64,000 bases of DNA from the NCBI GenBank assembly GCA_018825965.1, contig JAHKAA010000020.1, positions 62,001 to 126,000 on the forward strand. Direction: 5' to 3'. Of this stretch, positions 9,872 through 16,853 are shown one piece after another (positions within the stretch are counted from its first letter, which is position 1; every line of letters begins with the position of its first letter). The DNA comes from Gammaproteobacteria bacterium (GTDB lineage: Bacteria; Pseudomonadota; Gammaproteobacteria; Enterobacterales; Alteromonadaceae). The notes under the pieces were generated by a model that worked only from the letters and a program-made list of their open reading frames with translations, had not been told where the DNA came from and searched no databases. The position numbers and the translations under genes were made by a program.

Positions 9872-10342
9872 ATGATCCGTTTAAGTCAAAAAGGCTGGAA
9901 TAACGTCATGATTTATACAGTGGTGATTTTAGTCGCCCTGTTTATTGGTCTGCCTGAATACTTAAAACAAGGGCGAAATGAACCTCAGCCCCAACTTATT
10001 TCGGCAAATCAGACACTACTGGCACTGCATTTTCCGTTGCATCAGATTGAGCGGGCAGGGCCCAATTGGCGTTCGCAGCCTGCGGTACTGACAGAAGAGC
10101 AATTAACGATGTTACTGCAGCAGTGGCAACAAGCGGTGTTGCCGGAGAAATCGCCGCTAAACCCAGTCAACCCTGCGCTGATCACCGAAGTATCCGTCTG
10201 GCTGACCGGTAAACCTGCTCAGCAGCACTGGCAGTTGTATCAGGCAGGTAACCATCATTGGCTGAAAGCTGTTGATGCCGATCTGTGGTACCGCTTGCCA
10301 CCAGGCCAGGCCGACTTGTTATTTCCAGCCGTTTTACGTTGA
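9872..10342 (+). CDS. Membrane-anchored protein of unknown function beside mutM
   Basis: I do not recognise this 156-residue protein. It has one N-terminal membrane segment at about 13-29 ([19 protein letters not shown]) and a soluble C-terminal part rich in Gln, Trp and Leu, probably in the periplasm. No convincing ribosome site precedes the ATG at 9872. A second ATG at 9908 (MIYTVV) is a plausible start. mutM begins 7 bases after the stop, so the two are probably co-transcribed. Confidence 0.65.
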   Translation: MIRLSQKGWNNVMIYTVVILVALFIGLPEYLKQGRNEPQPQLISANQTLLALHFPLHQIERAGPNWRSQPAVLTEEQLTMLLQQWQQAVLPEKSPLNPVNPALITEVSVWLTGKPAQQHWQLYQAGNHHWLKAVDADLWYRLPPGQADLLFPAVLR

Positions 10343-10349
10343 GGGTGTT

Positions 10350-11165
10350 ATGCCAGAATTACCAGAAGTAGAAGTTTCCCGTTTAGGTATCAGCCCGCAT
10401 TTGCAGCAGCAACGTATCGAAAAAGTCGTAGTACGGCAACGCCAGCTGCGCTGGTTAATACCAGATGAAGTGCTGCAGATTAAGCAGCAGCCTGTGCTGG
10501 ATGTAACACGTCGCGCTAAATATCTGTTAATTCATTTGCCGGAAGGCGAATTGATTATCCACTTGGGCATGTCTGGGCATCTGAAAGTTGTGCCACAACA
10601 TATGCCCGCCGGGAAACATGACCATGTCGATATTTATTTAAGTAATGGCTTAGTGCTGAGGTTAAACGACACCAGACGCTTTGGCGCTGTGCTGTGGCAG
10701 CCGAAAGATTCAGTGCACACCTTGATGGCAAATTTAGGCCCTGAGCCTCTGCTGGGGGATTTCCACGGTGCTATGTTGCTGTCTGCCTGCCAAAAACGCA
10801 GTAGCGCCATCAAACTGGTGTTGATGGATAATCATGTGGTGGTTGGGGTAGGTAATATCTATGCCAATGAAGCTTTGTTTCAGGCTGGTATTCACCCAAA
10901 AATGCCGGCCAATCAACTAAGCGCAGAACAAGCTGAGTTGCTGGTACAGGTGGTTAAACAAATACTGGCAAAAGCCATTACTCAAGGCGGCACTACGTTA
11001 AAAGACTTCAGTCAGACCGATGGCAAGCCTGGCTATTTTGCCCAGCAATTGTTGGTGTATGGCCGTGGTGGTGAAGAGTGTTTCAGTTGCCAGACTGAGC
11101 TGAAAGAAATACGTTTAGGTCAGCGCAGCACAGTCTATTGCCCACAATGTCAGGGCGAACACTAA
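10350..11165 (+). CDS. mutM: Formamidopyrimidine-DNA glycosylase
   Basis: MutM removes 8-oxoguanine and formamidopyrimidines from DNA and cuts the strand by beta,delta-elimination. The 271 residues start at the ATG that leaves the catalytic Pro2-Glu3 (after Met removal, MPELPEVE). Lys57 (RRAKYL), Asn169 ([10 protein letters not shown]) and the zinc finger Cys244, Cys247, Cys264 and Cys267 are all present. Reading further upstream would bury the catalytic proline, so 10350 is secure. Its stop overlaps that of the convergent barrel gene. Confidence 0.97.
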   Translation: MPELPEVEVSRLGISPHLQQQRIEKVVVRQRQLRWLIPDEVLQIKQQPVLDVTRRAKYLLIHLPEGELIIHLGMSGHLKVVPQHMPAGKHDHVDIYLSNGLVLRLNDTRRFGAVLWQPKDSVHTLMANLGPEPLLGDFHGAMLLSACQKRSSAIKLVLMDNHVVVGVGNIYANEALFQAGIHPKMPANQLSAEQAELLVQVVKQILAKAITQGGTTLKDFSQTDGKPGYFAQQLLVYGRGGEECFSCQTELKEIRLGQRSTVYCPQCQGEH

Positions 11166-12811
11166 AAGCTCTGCTTGGCCAATATCCGCCACTCCACTCC
11201 TGATAAATCGTCATCACCGCCATATGCTTTGGTGAGGTCTATATGGATCATGGTGCCACGGCTGCTGTGACTGGACAGCAATCGTATACCGGCACCTATA
11301 CCATATAAGGTTTGATCGCCTGAGCTGCCGGGTAAATCCGGATTATCCCCCCAGGTGCGGCCGACATCAGCAAAAGTGGCGTAGCCTACGTCAAAAATCT
11401 GTGCAATGGATAAACTGCTGTAATAACGGTATTCCATAGTCGCAAGGGCTAAGCGTTCACCGGTTTGATAATACAAAGGGAAAGCCCGTAGTCCTGTATC
11501 ACCACCCAAACTTAAACGCTCATCGCGGAATAAGTCATTGCCGTATTGATAGGTGAGCTGACCGACCAGACTCTGCTGTGGATCCAGCTTGTGGACCCAC
11601 ATTAAGTGACTCTTCAGCAAGGTTTGGCTCAGTTCTGCCTGTTCCAGCTGACTGGAAGATGCTGAGGTCAGCAGGTAATTATCTACTGTCAATTCAGTGG
11701 CTTTGTAGGCTGATGCTGTCACTTGCCAGCCATGGTCATCTGCACCGAGCATAGGTGCCAGATAAGCCAGTTTTACATCGGCCTGCCAGCCCAGGTTAAT
11801 GTCTTCTACCCTGTTAAACTGGTAAATATTAAACATCTGGCGGTAGTTGGCTTGCAGATACTGCCACGCCAACCAAAACTGTGATAAATCGCGTCTTTTC
11901 GGTGTACCAAACAAGGTGTCTGATGTTTCTTTAAACTGCACCTCGTTGTGGGTGGCGCCGACAAAAAAACGCTGTACCCAGTTCTCATCGGACAGCAGTT
12001 TCAGGCCACCCTGAATTTCAAAGTAGTTTTTCTGTTTTTGATACTCGTTGGCTTCTTCACCCAACAGATATTCGTTAATATCCTGATTGTCCTGATCCAG
12101 AGTTAAGGCAAAAGACCAGGGCGCATGCAGGCGATAAAAGGGTTTTTCGATAGCAATTAAATAAGATTCACCATCTGATTTGTCAGCGTAGCGGGTATTT
12201 AAACCCCAATGGCTACCAAACATATTTGGTGAGCGAAAATTGAGCAGGTAACTGGTGCGTTCACTGTCGTGTTCATAATCCAGATTAACCTGATTACCAG
12301 TACCAAACAGGTTATCTTCGGCTAAACCAAAGGTAGAGCGGCTCTCTCCGCCTTCCCGGCTCAGGGATATTTTTGGCAAAAGCGACCAGTTGTCCCAGGT
12401 ATGGACTGTCACTATCACTTGTTGATCCGGGCACTGATGGCTTACCCGAACTTCGACTTTACGTAAATAACCTCTGGTTCTTAATAAGCGTTCGGTTTCT
12501 GCAAGACTTTCGGCATCCAGCTGATCGCCGGCTTTAAACAATACATCTTCCTGCAGAGTCGTTTCGGTTGTGATTATATGAGTGCGATTGGCGAAGCGGT
12601 GAAACCAGTAGGTGTTTGGTTGTTCCAAATCAAAGACATCGTTGCGGATAAAAAGCACTTGCCCAATAGTTTGCCCTTTATAGGCACTAAAATCTGTGGT
12701 TGGAGTGACTGTAGTACACAAGTCAGATGCCAGAGCATGACTGCTGAACAGCAGCGAAAAAAGAGCAAAAATTGCTGTTTTTGGCGGGTGTGAATTACGG
12801 CTATACATCAT
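11162..12811 (-). CDS. BamA/TamA-like outer-membrane beta-barrel protein
   Basis: The 549-residue product (from the start chosen here) has a signal peptide ([17 protein letters not shown]). A short POTRA-like region follows (about 35-140, with [30 protein letters not shown] residues), then a surface-antigen/Omp85 barrel ending in LAKQSF with a terminal Phe. I prefer the ATG pair at 12808-12811 because it yields a clean signal peptide. An upstream start at 12925 would translate through an intrinsic terminator and gives no export signal. With a single POTRA-like unit it is unlikely to be BamA itself. Its substrate or role is unknown. Confidence 0.75.
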   Translation of the reverse strand: MMYSRNSHPPKTAIFALFSLLFSSHALASDLCTTVTPTTDFSAYKGQTIGQVLFIRNDVFDLEQPNTYWFHRFANRTHIITTETTLQEDVLFKAGDQLDAESLAETERLLRTRGYLRKVEVRVSHQCPDQQVIVTVHTWDNWSLLPKISLSREGGESRSTFGLAEDNLFGTGNQVNLDYEHDSERTSYLLNFRSPNMFGSHWGLNTRYADKSDGESYLIAIEKPFYRLHAPWSFALTLDQDNQDINEYLLGEEANEYQKQKNYFEIQGGLKLLSDENWVQRFFVGATHNEVQFKETSDTLFGTPKRRDLSQFWLAWQYLQANYRQMFNIYQFNRVEDINLGWQADVKLAYLAPMLGADDHGWQVTASAYKATELTVDNYLLTSASSSQLEQAELSQTLLKSHLMWVHKLDPQQSLVGQLTYQYGNDLFRDERLSLGGDTGLRAFPLYYQTGERLALATMEYRYYSSLSIAQIFDVGYATFADVGRTWGDNPDLPGSSGDQTLYGIGAGIRLLSSHSSRGTMIHIDLTKAYGGDDDLSGVEWRILAKQSF

Positions 12812-12886
12812 CAGCATCGACAACACTACAACATCCATTTCTGTTGATTGAGTTTTATCATGACACAATTTACAGCAAGAGCGTGT

Positions 12887-12919
12887 AGAAAAGACTGAGA
12901 ACAGTGTTGTTCTCAGTCT
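12887..12919 (-). terminator. Intrinsic terminator after the small secreted protein gene
   Basis: On the minus strand, AGACTGAGAAC and GTTCTCAGTCT form a perfect 11-bp stem with a 6-base loop, followed by TTTT. It sits between the 13254-12937 gene and the barrel gene, so these two are probably separate transcripts. Confidence 0.85.
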
Positions 12920-12936
12920 GAACAAGGAAAACAGGC

Positions 12937-13254
12937 TTATTTTGAAGCAGCTTTAATAGCTTCAATCTGTTTTTCAGACAAACGGATGGCACTACCAGGA
13001 TAAGGTTTCCCCATAGGGTAATCCCAGGCTTTTGGTCGTGTTTCAGCTATTACTTCTTTAAATGCATTGCAGACTTTTTTAGACGGAGCATCTCCAAGCT
13101 TTTTGGCATAAGCGTCTAACATTCTGCTATCAACACCTTCATTGGCCAGTACACAATAGCCTTCTGTTGAATAGACCACTTCTTCGGCAGCTACAGTGGC
13201 AGAAGCCGTTCCCAGGCAAAATAATGCAACACAGATTTTCTTTATATTTTTCAT
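12937..13254 (-). CDS. Small secreted protein of unknown function
   Basis: The 105-residue protein starts at the ATG at 13254, which has an AAGGA ribosome site 7 bases upstream, and opens with a clear signal peptide (MKNIKKICVALFCLGTASATVAA, cleaved near residue 23). The mature part is about 80 residues with two cysteines (in EGYCVLANEG and KKVCNAFKE) that could form a disulfide. I recognise no family. An upstream in-frame ATG at 13284 lacks a good ribosome site. An intrinsic terminator follows the gene. Confidence 0.7.
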   Translation of the reverse strand: MKNIKKICVALFCLGTASATVAAEEVVYSTEGYCVLANEGVDSRMLDAYAKKLGDAPSKKVCNAFKEVIAETRPKAWDYPMGKPYPGSAIRLSEKQIEAIKAASK

Positions 13255-13341
13255 ATGAGTCCTTGATTTAACTACACTTACCAAATTAGTGGATAAGCCA
13301 GATTAACTTTAGGACAGTTTCAGCGCTTTGCCAGTTTATCC

Positions 13342-14178
13342 TCAGGTTTTGTCATGTCGGTTTTGCTGCAGCAGCTCTACAGTGTCTTTACTCAGGTTCA
13401 GATCCCGCTGCGGAAAGGGAAGTTCTATTCCCTGCTGCTCAAAAGCTATTTTGATTTCTTCCAATAAAGAAGTACGCAGCTCCCGGTAATTTTCTTTCCT
13501 GGTCCAGACAGAAAACTGTAAATCCAGTGAGGATTCAGCAAAACTTAAAAACTGAAACACAGGGATGGGCTCATCCAGGCTTAATGGATTTTGCTCTGCG
13601 ACCTGCAACAGCACTTGCCGTACCTGACTGATATTTTCTTTGTAGGCGACGCCAATTTTTAAATCGAGCCGACGTATAGGAAAACGGGTTAAGTTGGTTA
13701 CTTCAGTTTTAATCAGGCTTTCGTTCGGAATACGGACAAAAAGGTTATCGAAAGTACGCAATTTAATAGAAAGCAGGTCGATCGATAAAATTTCGCCTGT
13801 GGTGTTGCCCACCTGAATGGTATCGCCAATCTGAAAAGGTCGCTCACCAATTAAAAATAAACCACTGATCAGGTTTGATACTGAGGTTTGAGAGGCGAAA
13901 CCTATGGCGACAGATAAAACACCGGCAGCACCCAGCAATACCCCTAAGTTAAAGCCCAACTGTTTTAAAGCGCTGGCAATAAACAAGGCCAGTACCAGCC
14001 AGTACACCAAACGGCGGTTTAAAGTGGCGTGGTGTTGACTGAATCGCTTCAGGCAAAGTTTGTAAGTAGCGCGGGCTGCTATACCTGCGACTAAAAAACC
14101 AACAATGATCAGCACCCCGGCCTGGATCAGGGAAAAAAACTTGTCAGACCCCAGATAATGTATCAGTTGTTCTATCAT
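13342..14178 (-). CDS. MscS-family mechanosensitive channel
   Basis: The 278-residue protein has membrane segments at about 15-35, 62-78 and 80-105. The last is the pore-lining TM3, with the Gly/Ala pattern GAAGVLSVAIGFASQTSVSNLISG. The MscS beta domain follows (IGDTIQVGNTTGEI) and then an alpha/beta C-terminal domain. It should open on membrane tension and release solutes on hypo-osmotic shock. It overlaps the upstream DUF432-like gene by 4 bases, which implies coupled translation. Confidence 0.9.
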   Translation of the reverse strand: MIEQLIHYLGSDKFFSLIQAGVLIIVGFLVAGIAARATYKLCLKRFSQHHATLNRRLVYWLVLALFIASALKQLGFNLGVLLGAAGVLSVAIGFASQTSVSNLISGLFLIGERPFQIGDTIQVGNTTGEILSIDLLSIKLRTFDNLFVRIPNESLIKTEVTNLTRFPIRRLDLKIGVAYKENISQVRQVLLQVAEQNPLSLDEPIPVFQFLSFAESSLDLQFSVWTRKENYRELRTSLLEEIKIAFEQQGIELPFPQRDLNLSKDTVELLQQNRHDKT

Positions 14179-14990
14179 GAGCCGCTCCTGCCCGCTGAAT
14201 GGCTAAATAAGTCACTGAAAGCCCGGAACAGGCCATGTTTTTCCATATACAGACGAGGTTTGGCTAAAGGTTCAGCGCCATCTGAACCTGCCGGCATTTG
14301 TTTACTGATGTGTAGTCGGCTCATCTCTGCATCGTCCTGATGGTCCAATATCACCTGATCTGTCCACAAACTGCCATCCACAAGGCCGTATAAGGATAAA
14401 TAAGGCACAGGTAAGCTGAGTTTTTCAATACTCATCATCTGGTTTGAATTATTTTTAACTGTGACAGGGGTAACAGCTCTATGCACTCGTTTTGGCAGTT
14501 CTTCTTTGCTGTGCCTGGCCTGAGTTTTATCGGCATAACAAAGTTCACCTATTCGTGTATCAGGGCCAAACCAGGTATCAGATAAACGCTGAGTCTGAAC
14601 TTCCTGCAGCAACAGATTGGGTTGCTGCAATTCAATACGAATACTGACAGGGCTGCTGATATAAAAAGTGACTTGTTCACCAGGCGGAACATAAACAGGC
14701 TGATGAGTTTTTACCACCACAGGCCTGTCTGAGAGCAGGGGTTTCAAACAAAATTGCAATGGCTCGTTTTCAAATACAAAGCGGCTAGCCTGGCGATGTT
14801 GAGGCCACTGAGTCAGTAGTTGTGATTCCACCTGTTGATGTTCTGCTTGTGTCAGAAGTTCTGTAGCAAGCCGCCATTCTCCGGCCTTGCGCTGCAAAAA
14901 TATCTGTAAAGGCCCAAGCGAAATTTTACAGCTTTGTTCATTCAGCAAGGTTTGGGGTTGCCACCAGAGCGCCTGATTTTCAGCAAACAT
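14175..14990 (-). CDS. DUF432-like protein paired with MscS channel
   Basis: The 271-residue protein has no signal peptide or membrane segment and looks cytoplasmic. The middle part (VYVPPGEQVTFYISSPVSIRI, DTWFGPDTRIGELCYADKT, RAVTPVTVKNNS) resembles my memory of DUF432 proteins, which are encoded next to mechanosensitive channel genes in several archaea and bacteria. The 4-base ATGA-type overlap with the channel gene supports joint function. The assignment rests on recall plus context, so I rate it moderate. The reaction or role is unknown. Confidence 0.6.
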   Translation of the reverse strand: MFAENQALWWQPQTLLNEQSCKISLGPLQIFLQRKAGEWRLATELLTQAEHQQVESQLLTQWPQHRQASRFVFENEPLQFCLKPLLSDRPVVVKTHQPVYVPPGEQVTFYISSPVSIRIELQQPNLLLQEVQTQRLSDTWFGPDTRIGELCYADKTQARHSKEELPKRVHRAVTPVTVKNNSNQMMSIEKLSLPVPYLSLYGLVDGSLWTDQVILDHQDDAEMSRLHISKQMPAGSDGAEPLAKPRLYMEKHGLFRAFSDLFSHSAGRSGS

Positions 14991-15054
14991 GCACAGTCCT
15001 TCAGGGGATCAGCTGTGGGCAGAATTTAATCGCACACTTATGATCGCTATTAAG

Positions 15055-15083
15055 TTGAGGTTAAGTAGTTACAGGAGTAAAAT
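15055..15083 (+). promoter_or_regulatory. Candidate sigma-70 promoter for mgtE
   Basis: TTGAGG (15055-15060) and TAAAAT (15078-15083) are 17 bases apart. A start near 15090 would give mgtE an untranslated leader of about 190 bases, which is long for an ordinary gene. The same bases could be read as a ribosome site and ATG for a 13-codon frame at 15082, which I consider less likely. Confidence 0.5.
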
Positions 15084-15101
15084 GATGCTCGTTTTTTACT
15101 G

Positions 15102-15125
15102 TATCAGCAATGAGTTAAGCTGATA
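15102..15125 (+). other. Leader hairpin upstream of mgtE
   Basis: TATCAGC (15102-15108) and GCTGATA (15119-15125) form a perfect 7-bp stem with a 10-base loop, early in the predicted mgtE leader. Confidence 0.45.
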
Positions 15126-15167
15126 TTCCTTCCCGATTAACTAAGTATAAAGGAGAGTTCCGTTTTT

Positions 15168-15218
15168 ATGGACCTTCCCAGTCACAGGCCTGGCCTGACA
15201 CATAACTTAACACTGTAG
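15168..15218 (+). CDS. Candidate 16-residue leader peptide of mgtE
   Basis: A short frame reads MDLPSHRPGLTHNLTL, with an AAGGAGAG ribosome site at 15150-15157, 10 bases before the ATG. It carries an acidic residue and two prolines near its start. It lies in the long mgtE leader, and its stop region can pair with the bases that otherwise form the hairpin at the mgtE ribosome site. Proline-containing leader peptides control Mg2+ transporter genes in enterobacteria (mgtL-mgtA, mgtP-mgtCB), but I do not know of one for mgtE. Translation is unproven. Confidence 0.4.
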   Translation: MDLPSHRPGLTHNLTL

Positions 15219-15253
15219 TTTTGCTGTAGACCGCTGGTTTGTCCTGACCTTGC

Positions 15254-15270
15254 GACTACGGCCCGTAGTT
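15254..15270 (+). promoter_or_regulatory. Hairpin abutting the mgtE Shine-Dalgarno
   Basis: GACTACG (15254-15260) pairs with CGTAGTT (15264-15270) across a GCC loop, seven pairs including one G.T. The ribosome site GAGGTG (15272-15277) starts two bases later. Two upstream segments, 15213-15220 and 15223-15229, can pair with the left arm instead, so the structure could switch. Confidence 0.45.
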
Positions 15271-15282
15271 CGAGGTGAAAAC

Positions 15283-16632
15283 ATGGAACCTTTAGTTCTG
15301 ATCCATACATTACGTGCCGCTCTTGAAAGTGGCGATTTATCTGTATTGTCCGTTCGTTTGGCTGATACTCACTCCGCCGATTTAGCCGGTGCTTTAGCTG
15401 AGTTTTCCACAGAGCATTTGTGGCAACTGTTAAGCTGCTTTCCGTTAAGCACACAAGCCGATGTATTCAGCTATTTACCTGAAGAGCAACAAGTTGATTT
15501 GGCCCATAATGTCAGCCGGCAGGATTTTATGCCTGTAATACGGCAGATGTCGTCGGATGAAAGAGCCGACTTATTTAACCAGCTGTCTGATGCACAAAAA
15601 CAAGCCTTGTTACCCGCCTTAGCTCAGGCTGAGCGTGATGATGTATTAAGTTTATCGGCCTATTCTGAAGGCACAGCAGGTGCCATTATGAGCTCAGATT
15701 ACGCCATGTTGTCGCCAGACTTAACTGCTGCTCAAGCCATTGAAGTGCTTCGCAATGAAGCGCCGGATAAAGAAACCATTTACCTTTCGTATGTAGTGGA
15801 TCAGGACCGCACTTTAATAGGCGCTTTGTCGTTACGTGAATTGATCCTGGCGCCCACTTATGCGCTGGTGGATGATGTGATGAAACATGATCCTATTCAT
15901 GTCAAAGTAGATACGGCACAGGAAGAAGTGGCCACGCTCGTGGCTAAATATGACTTAATAGCTATTCCGGTGGTGAATGCACAAGGTCAGTTAGTAGGCA
16001 TTGTCACTCACGATGATGCAATGGACGTAGCAGCAGCTGAAGCCACTGAGGATTTTCACAAGACGGCCACTATAGGCAAGCTTGAAGGCAGTGTAAAAGA
16101 TGCCAAGATCAGTTTGTTATACCGCAAACGTGTGGTTTGGCTGGTGGTGCTGGTGTTTGGCAATATCTTCTCAGGTGCAGGTTTAGCTGCCTTTGAGCAG
16201 ATTATTTCTGAACACATCGCTTTGCTTTTTTTCCTGCCATTACTTATTGCCAGTAGCGGTAACGCCGGTGCTCAGGCTGGTACTCTGATGGTGCGGGCTT
16301 TAGCCACAGGGGATATTAAATTAAGGCACTGGGGCAAGATGCTGGGCAAAGAAGTGCTGGTGGCTGGCTTGTTGGGTATCACTATGGCTTTAGCTGTTTA
16401 TGCGCTGGGTTACTGGCGGGGTGGTTTGGATATAGCGCTGGTGGTGGCCGCCACTATGCTGATTGTAGTGCTGGTGGGCAGTTTAGTTGGCTTGTCTTTG
16501 CCCTTTTTACTCAGCCGTTTTGGTATGGACCCTGCAACTGCCAGTGGACCTCTTATTACGTCCATCGCCGATGTAGCTGGTGTAGTGATTTACTTCTCCA
16601 TAGCCAGCTGGTATTTACCGGCTTTAGTTTAA
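15283..16632 (+). CDS. mgtE: Magnesium transporter MgtE
   Basis: MgtE is a Mg2+ channel gated by intracellular Mg2+. The 449 residues show the N-terminal superhelical domain (to about 130), two CBS domains (about 135-255), the plug helix and five membrane helices from about 285 on. The pore-helix signature is SSGNAGAQAGTLMVRALATG and the last helix contains GPLITSIADVAGVVIYFS. I chose the ATG at 15283 because GAGGTG stands 5 bases before it; the ATG at 15250 lacks a ribosome site. Its long leader suggests RNA-level control. Confidence 0.93.
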   Translation: MEPLVLIHTLRAALESGDLSVLSVRLADTHSADLAGALAEFSTEHLWQLLSCFPLSTQADVFSYLPEEQQVDLAHNVSRQDFMPVIRQMSSDERADLFNQLSDAQKQALLPALAQAERDDVLSLSAYSEGTAGAIMSSDYAMLSPDLTAAQAIEVLRNEAPDKETIYLSYVVDQDRTLIGALSLRELILAPTYALVDDVMKHDPIHVKVDTAQEEVATLVAKYDLIAIPVVNAQGQLVGIVTHDDAMDVAAAEATEDFHKTATIGKLEGSVKDAKISLLYRKRVVWLVVLVFGNIFSGAGLAAFEQIISEHIALLFFLPLLIASSGNAGAQAGTLMVRALATGDIKLRHWGKMLGKEVLVAGLLGITMALAVYALGYWRGGLDIALVVAATMLIVVLVGSLVGLSLPFLLSRFGMDPATASGPLITSIADVAGVVIYFSIASWYLPALV

Positions 16633-16705
16633 GCTTCTGGACGGATCTGCAAAAGTTTGCTGATCCGTCGATTGCCTGCCTGAAAAAAAGCCGATACACT
16701 GCGCC

Positions 16706-16795
16706 GCGAACCAAGGGGTGCTTTTAGCTGAGACGCCGTCAAACGCGAACCCTTCGAACCTGATCCGGATCATACCGGCGGAGGGATGGTACTTC
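16706..16795 (+). promoter_or_regulatory. TPP riboswitch (THI element)
   Basis: The conserved blocks of the thiamine pyrophosphate aptamer appear in order: GGGGTGC (16715-16721), CTGAGA (16728-16733), ACCCTTCGAACCTGATC (about 16749-16765), GGATCATACC and GCGGAGGGA. ACCA (16710-16713) and TGGT (16787-16790) can close the P1 stem. It lies 60 bases ahead of a TonB receptor and thiamine uptake genes, as expected for TPP-repressed genes. No terminator hairpin with a T-run follows, so control is probably translational. Confidence 0.95.
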
Positions 16796-16813
16796 TGTAT
16801 TCCTTTTGCTTTC

Positions 16814-16851
16814 GTGATCCTACGTCTATTGATTAAACGGAGTAGTATCAC
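16814..16851 (+). promoter_or_regulatory. Candidate start-site-blocking hairpin of the TPP riboswitch
   Basis: GTGATCCTAC (16814-16823) pairs with GTAGTATCAC (16842-16851), nine pairs and one mismatch. This traps the region between the ribosome site CGGAG and the ATG at 16854. GTGATCC can alternatively pair with GGATCAT (16767-16773) inside the aptamer. The two states exclude one another, which would explain TPP-dependent translation. This is a paper fold, not an energy calculation. Confidence 0.55.
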
Positions 16852-16853
16852 AT

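Noticed and set aside
12812..12925. N-terminal extension of the barrel protein to 12925
   Set aside because: It would translate through a perfect intrinsic terminator, gives no signal peptide at the N-terminus and contains a cysteine-rich, non-conserved stretch.
15082..15123. 13-codon frame MMLVFYCISNELS in the mgtE upstream region
   Set aside because: Its ATG overlaps the predicted -10 element and lies before the predicted transcription start, so it is probably not transcribed as a frame.
15001..15282. M-box or ykkC-type riboswitch upstream of mgtE
   Set aside because: I looked for the conserved M-box loop motifs and did not find them. The region is better described by a leader ORF plus short stems.
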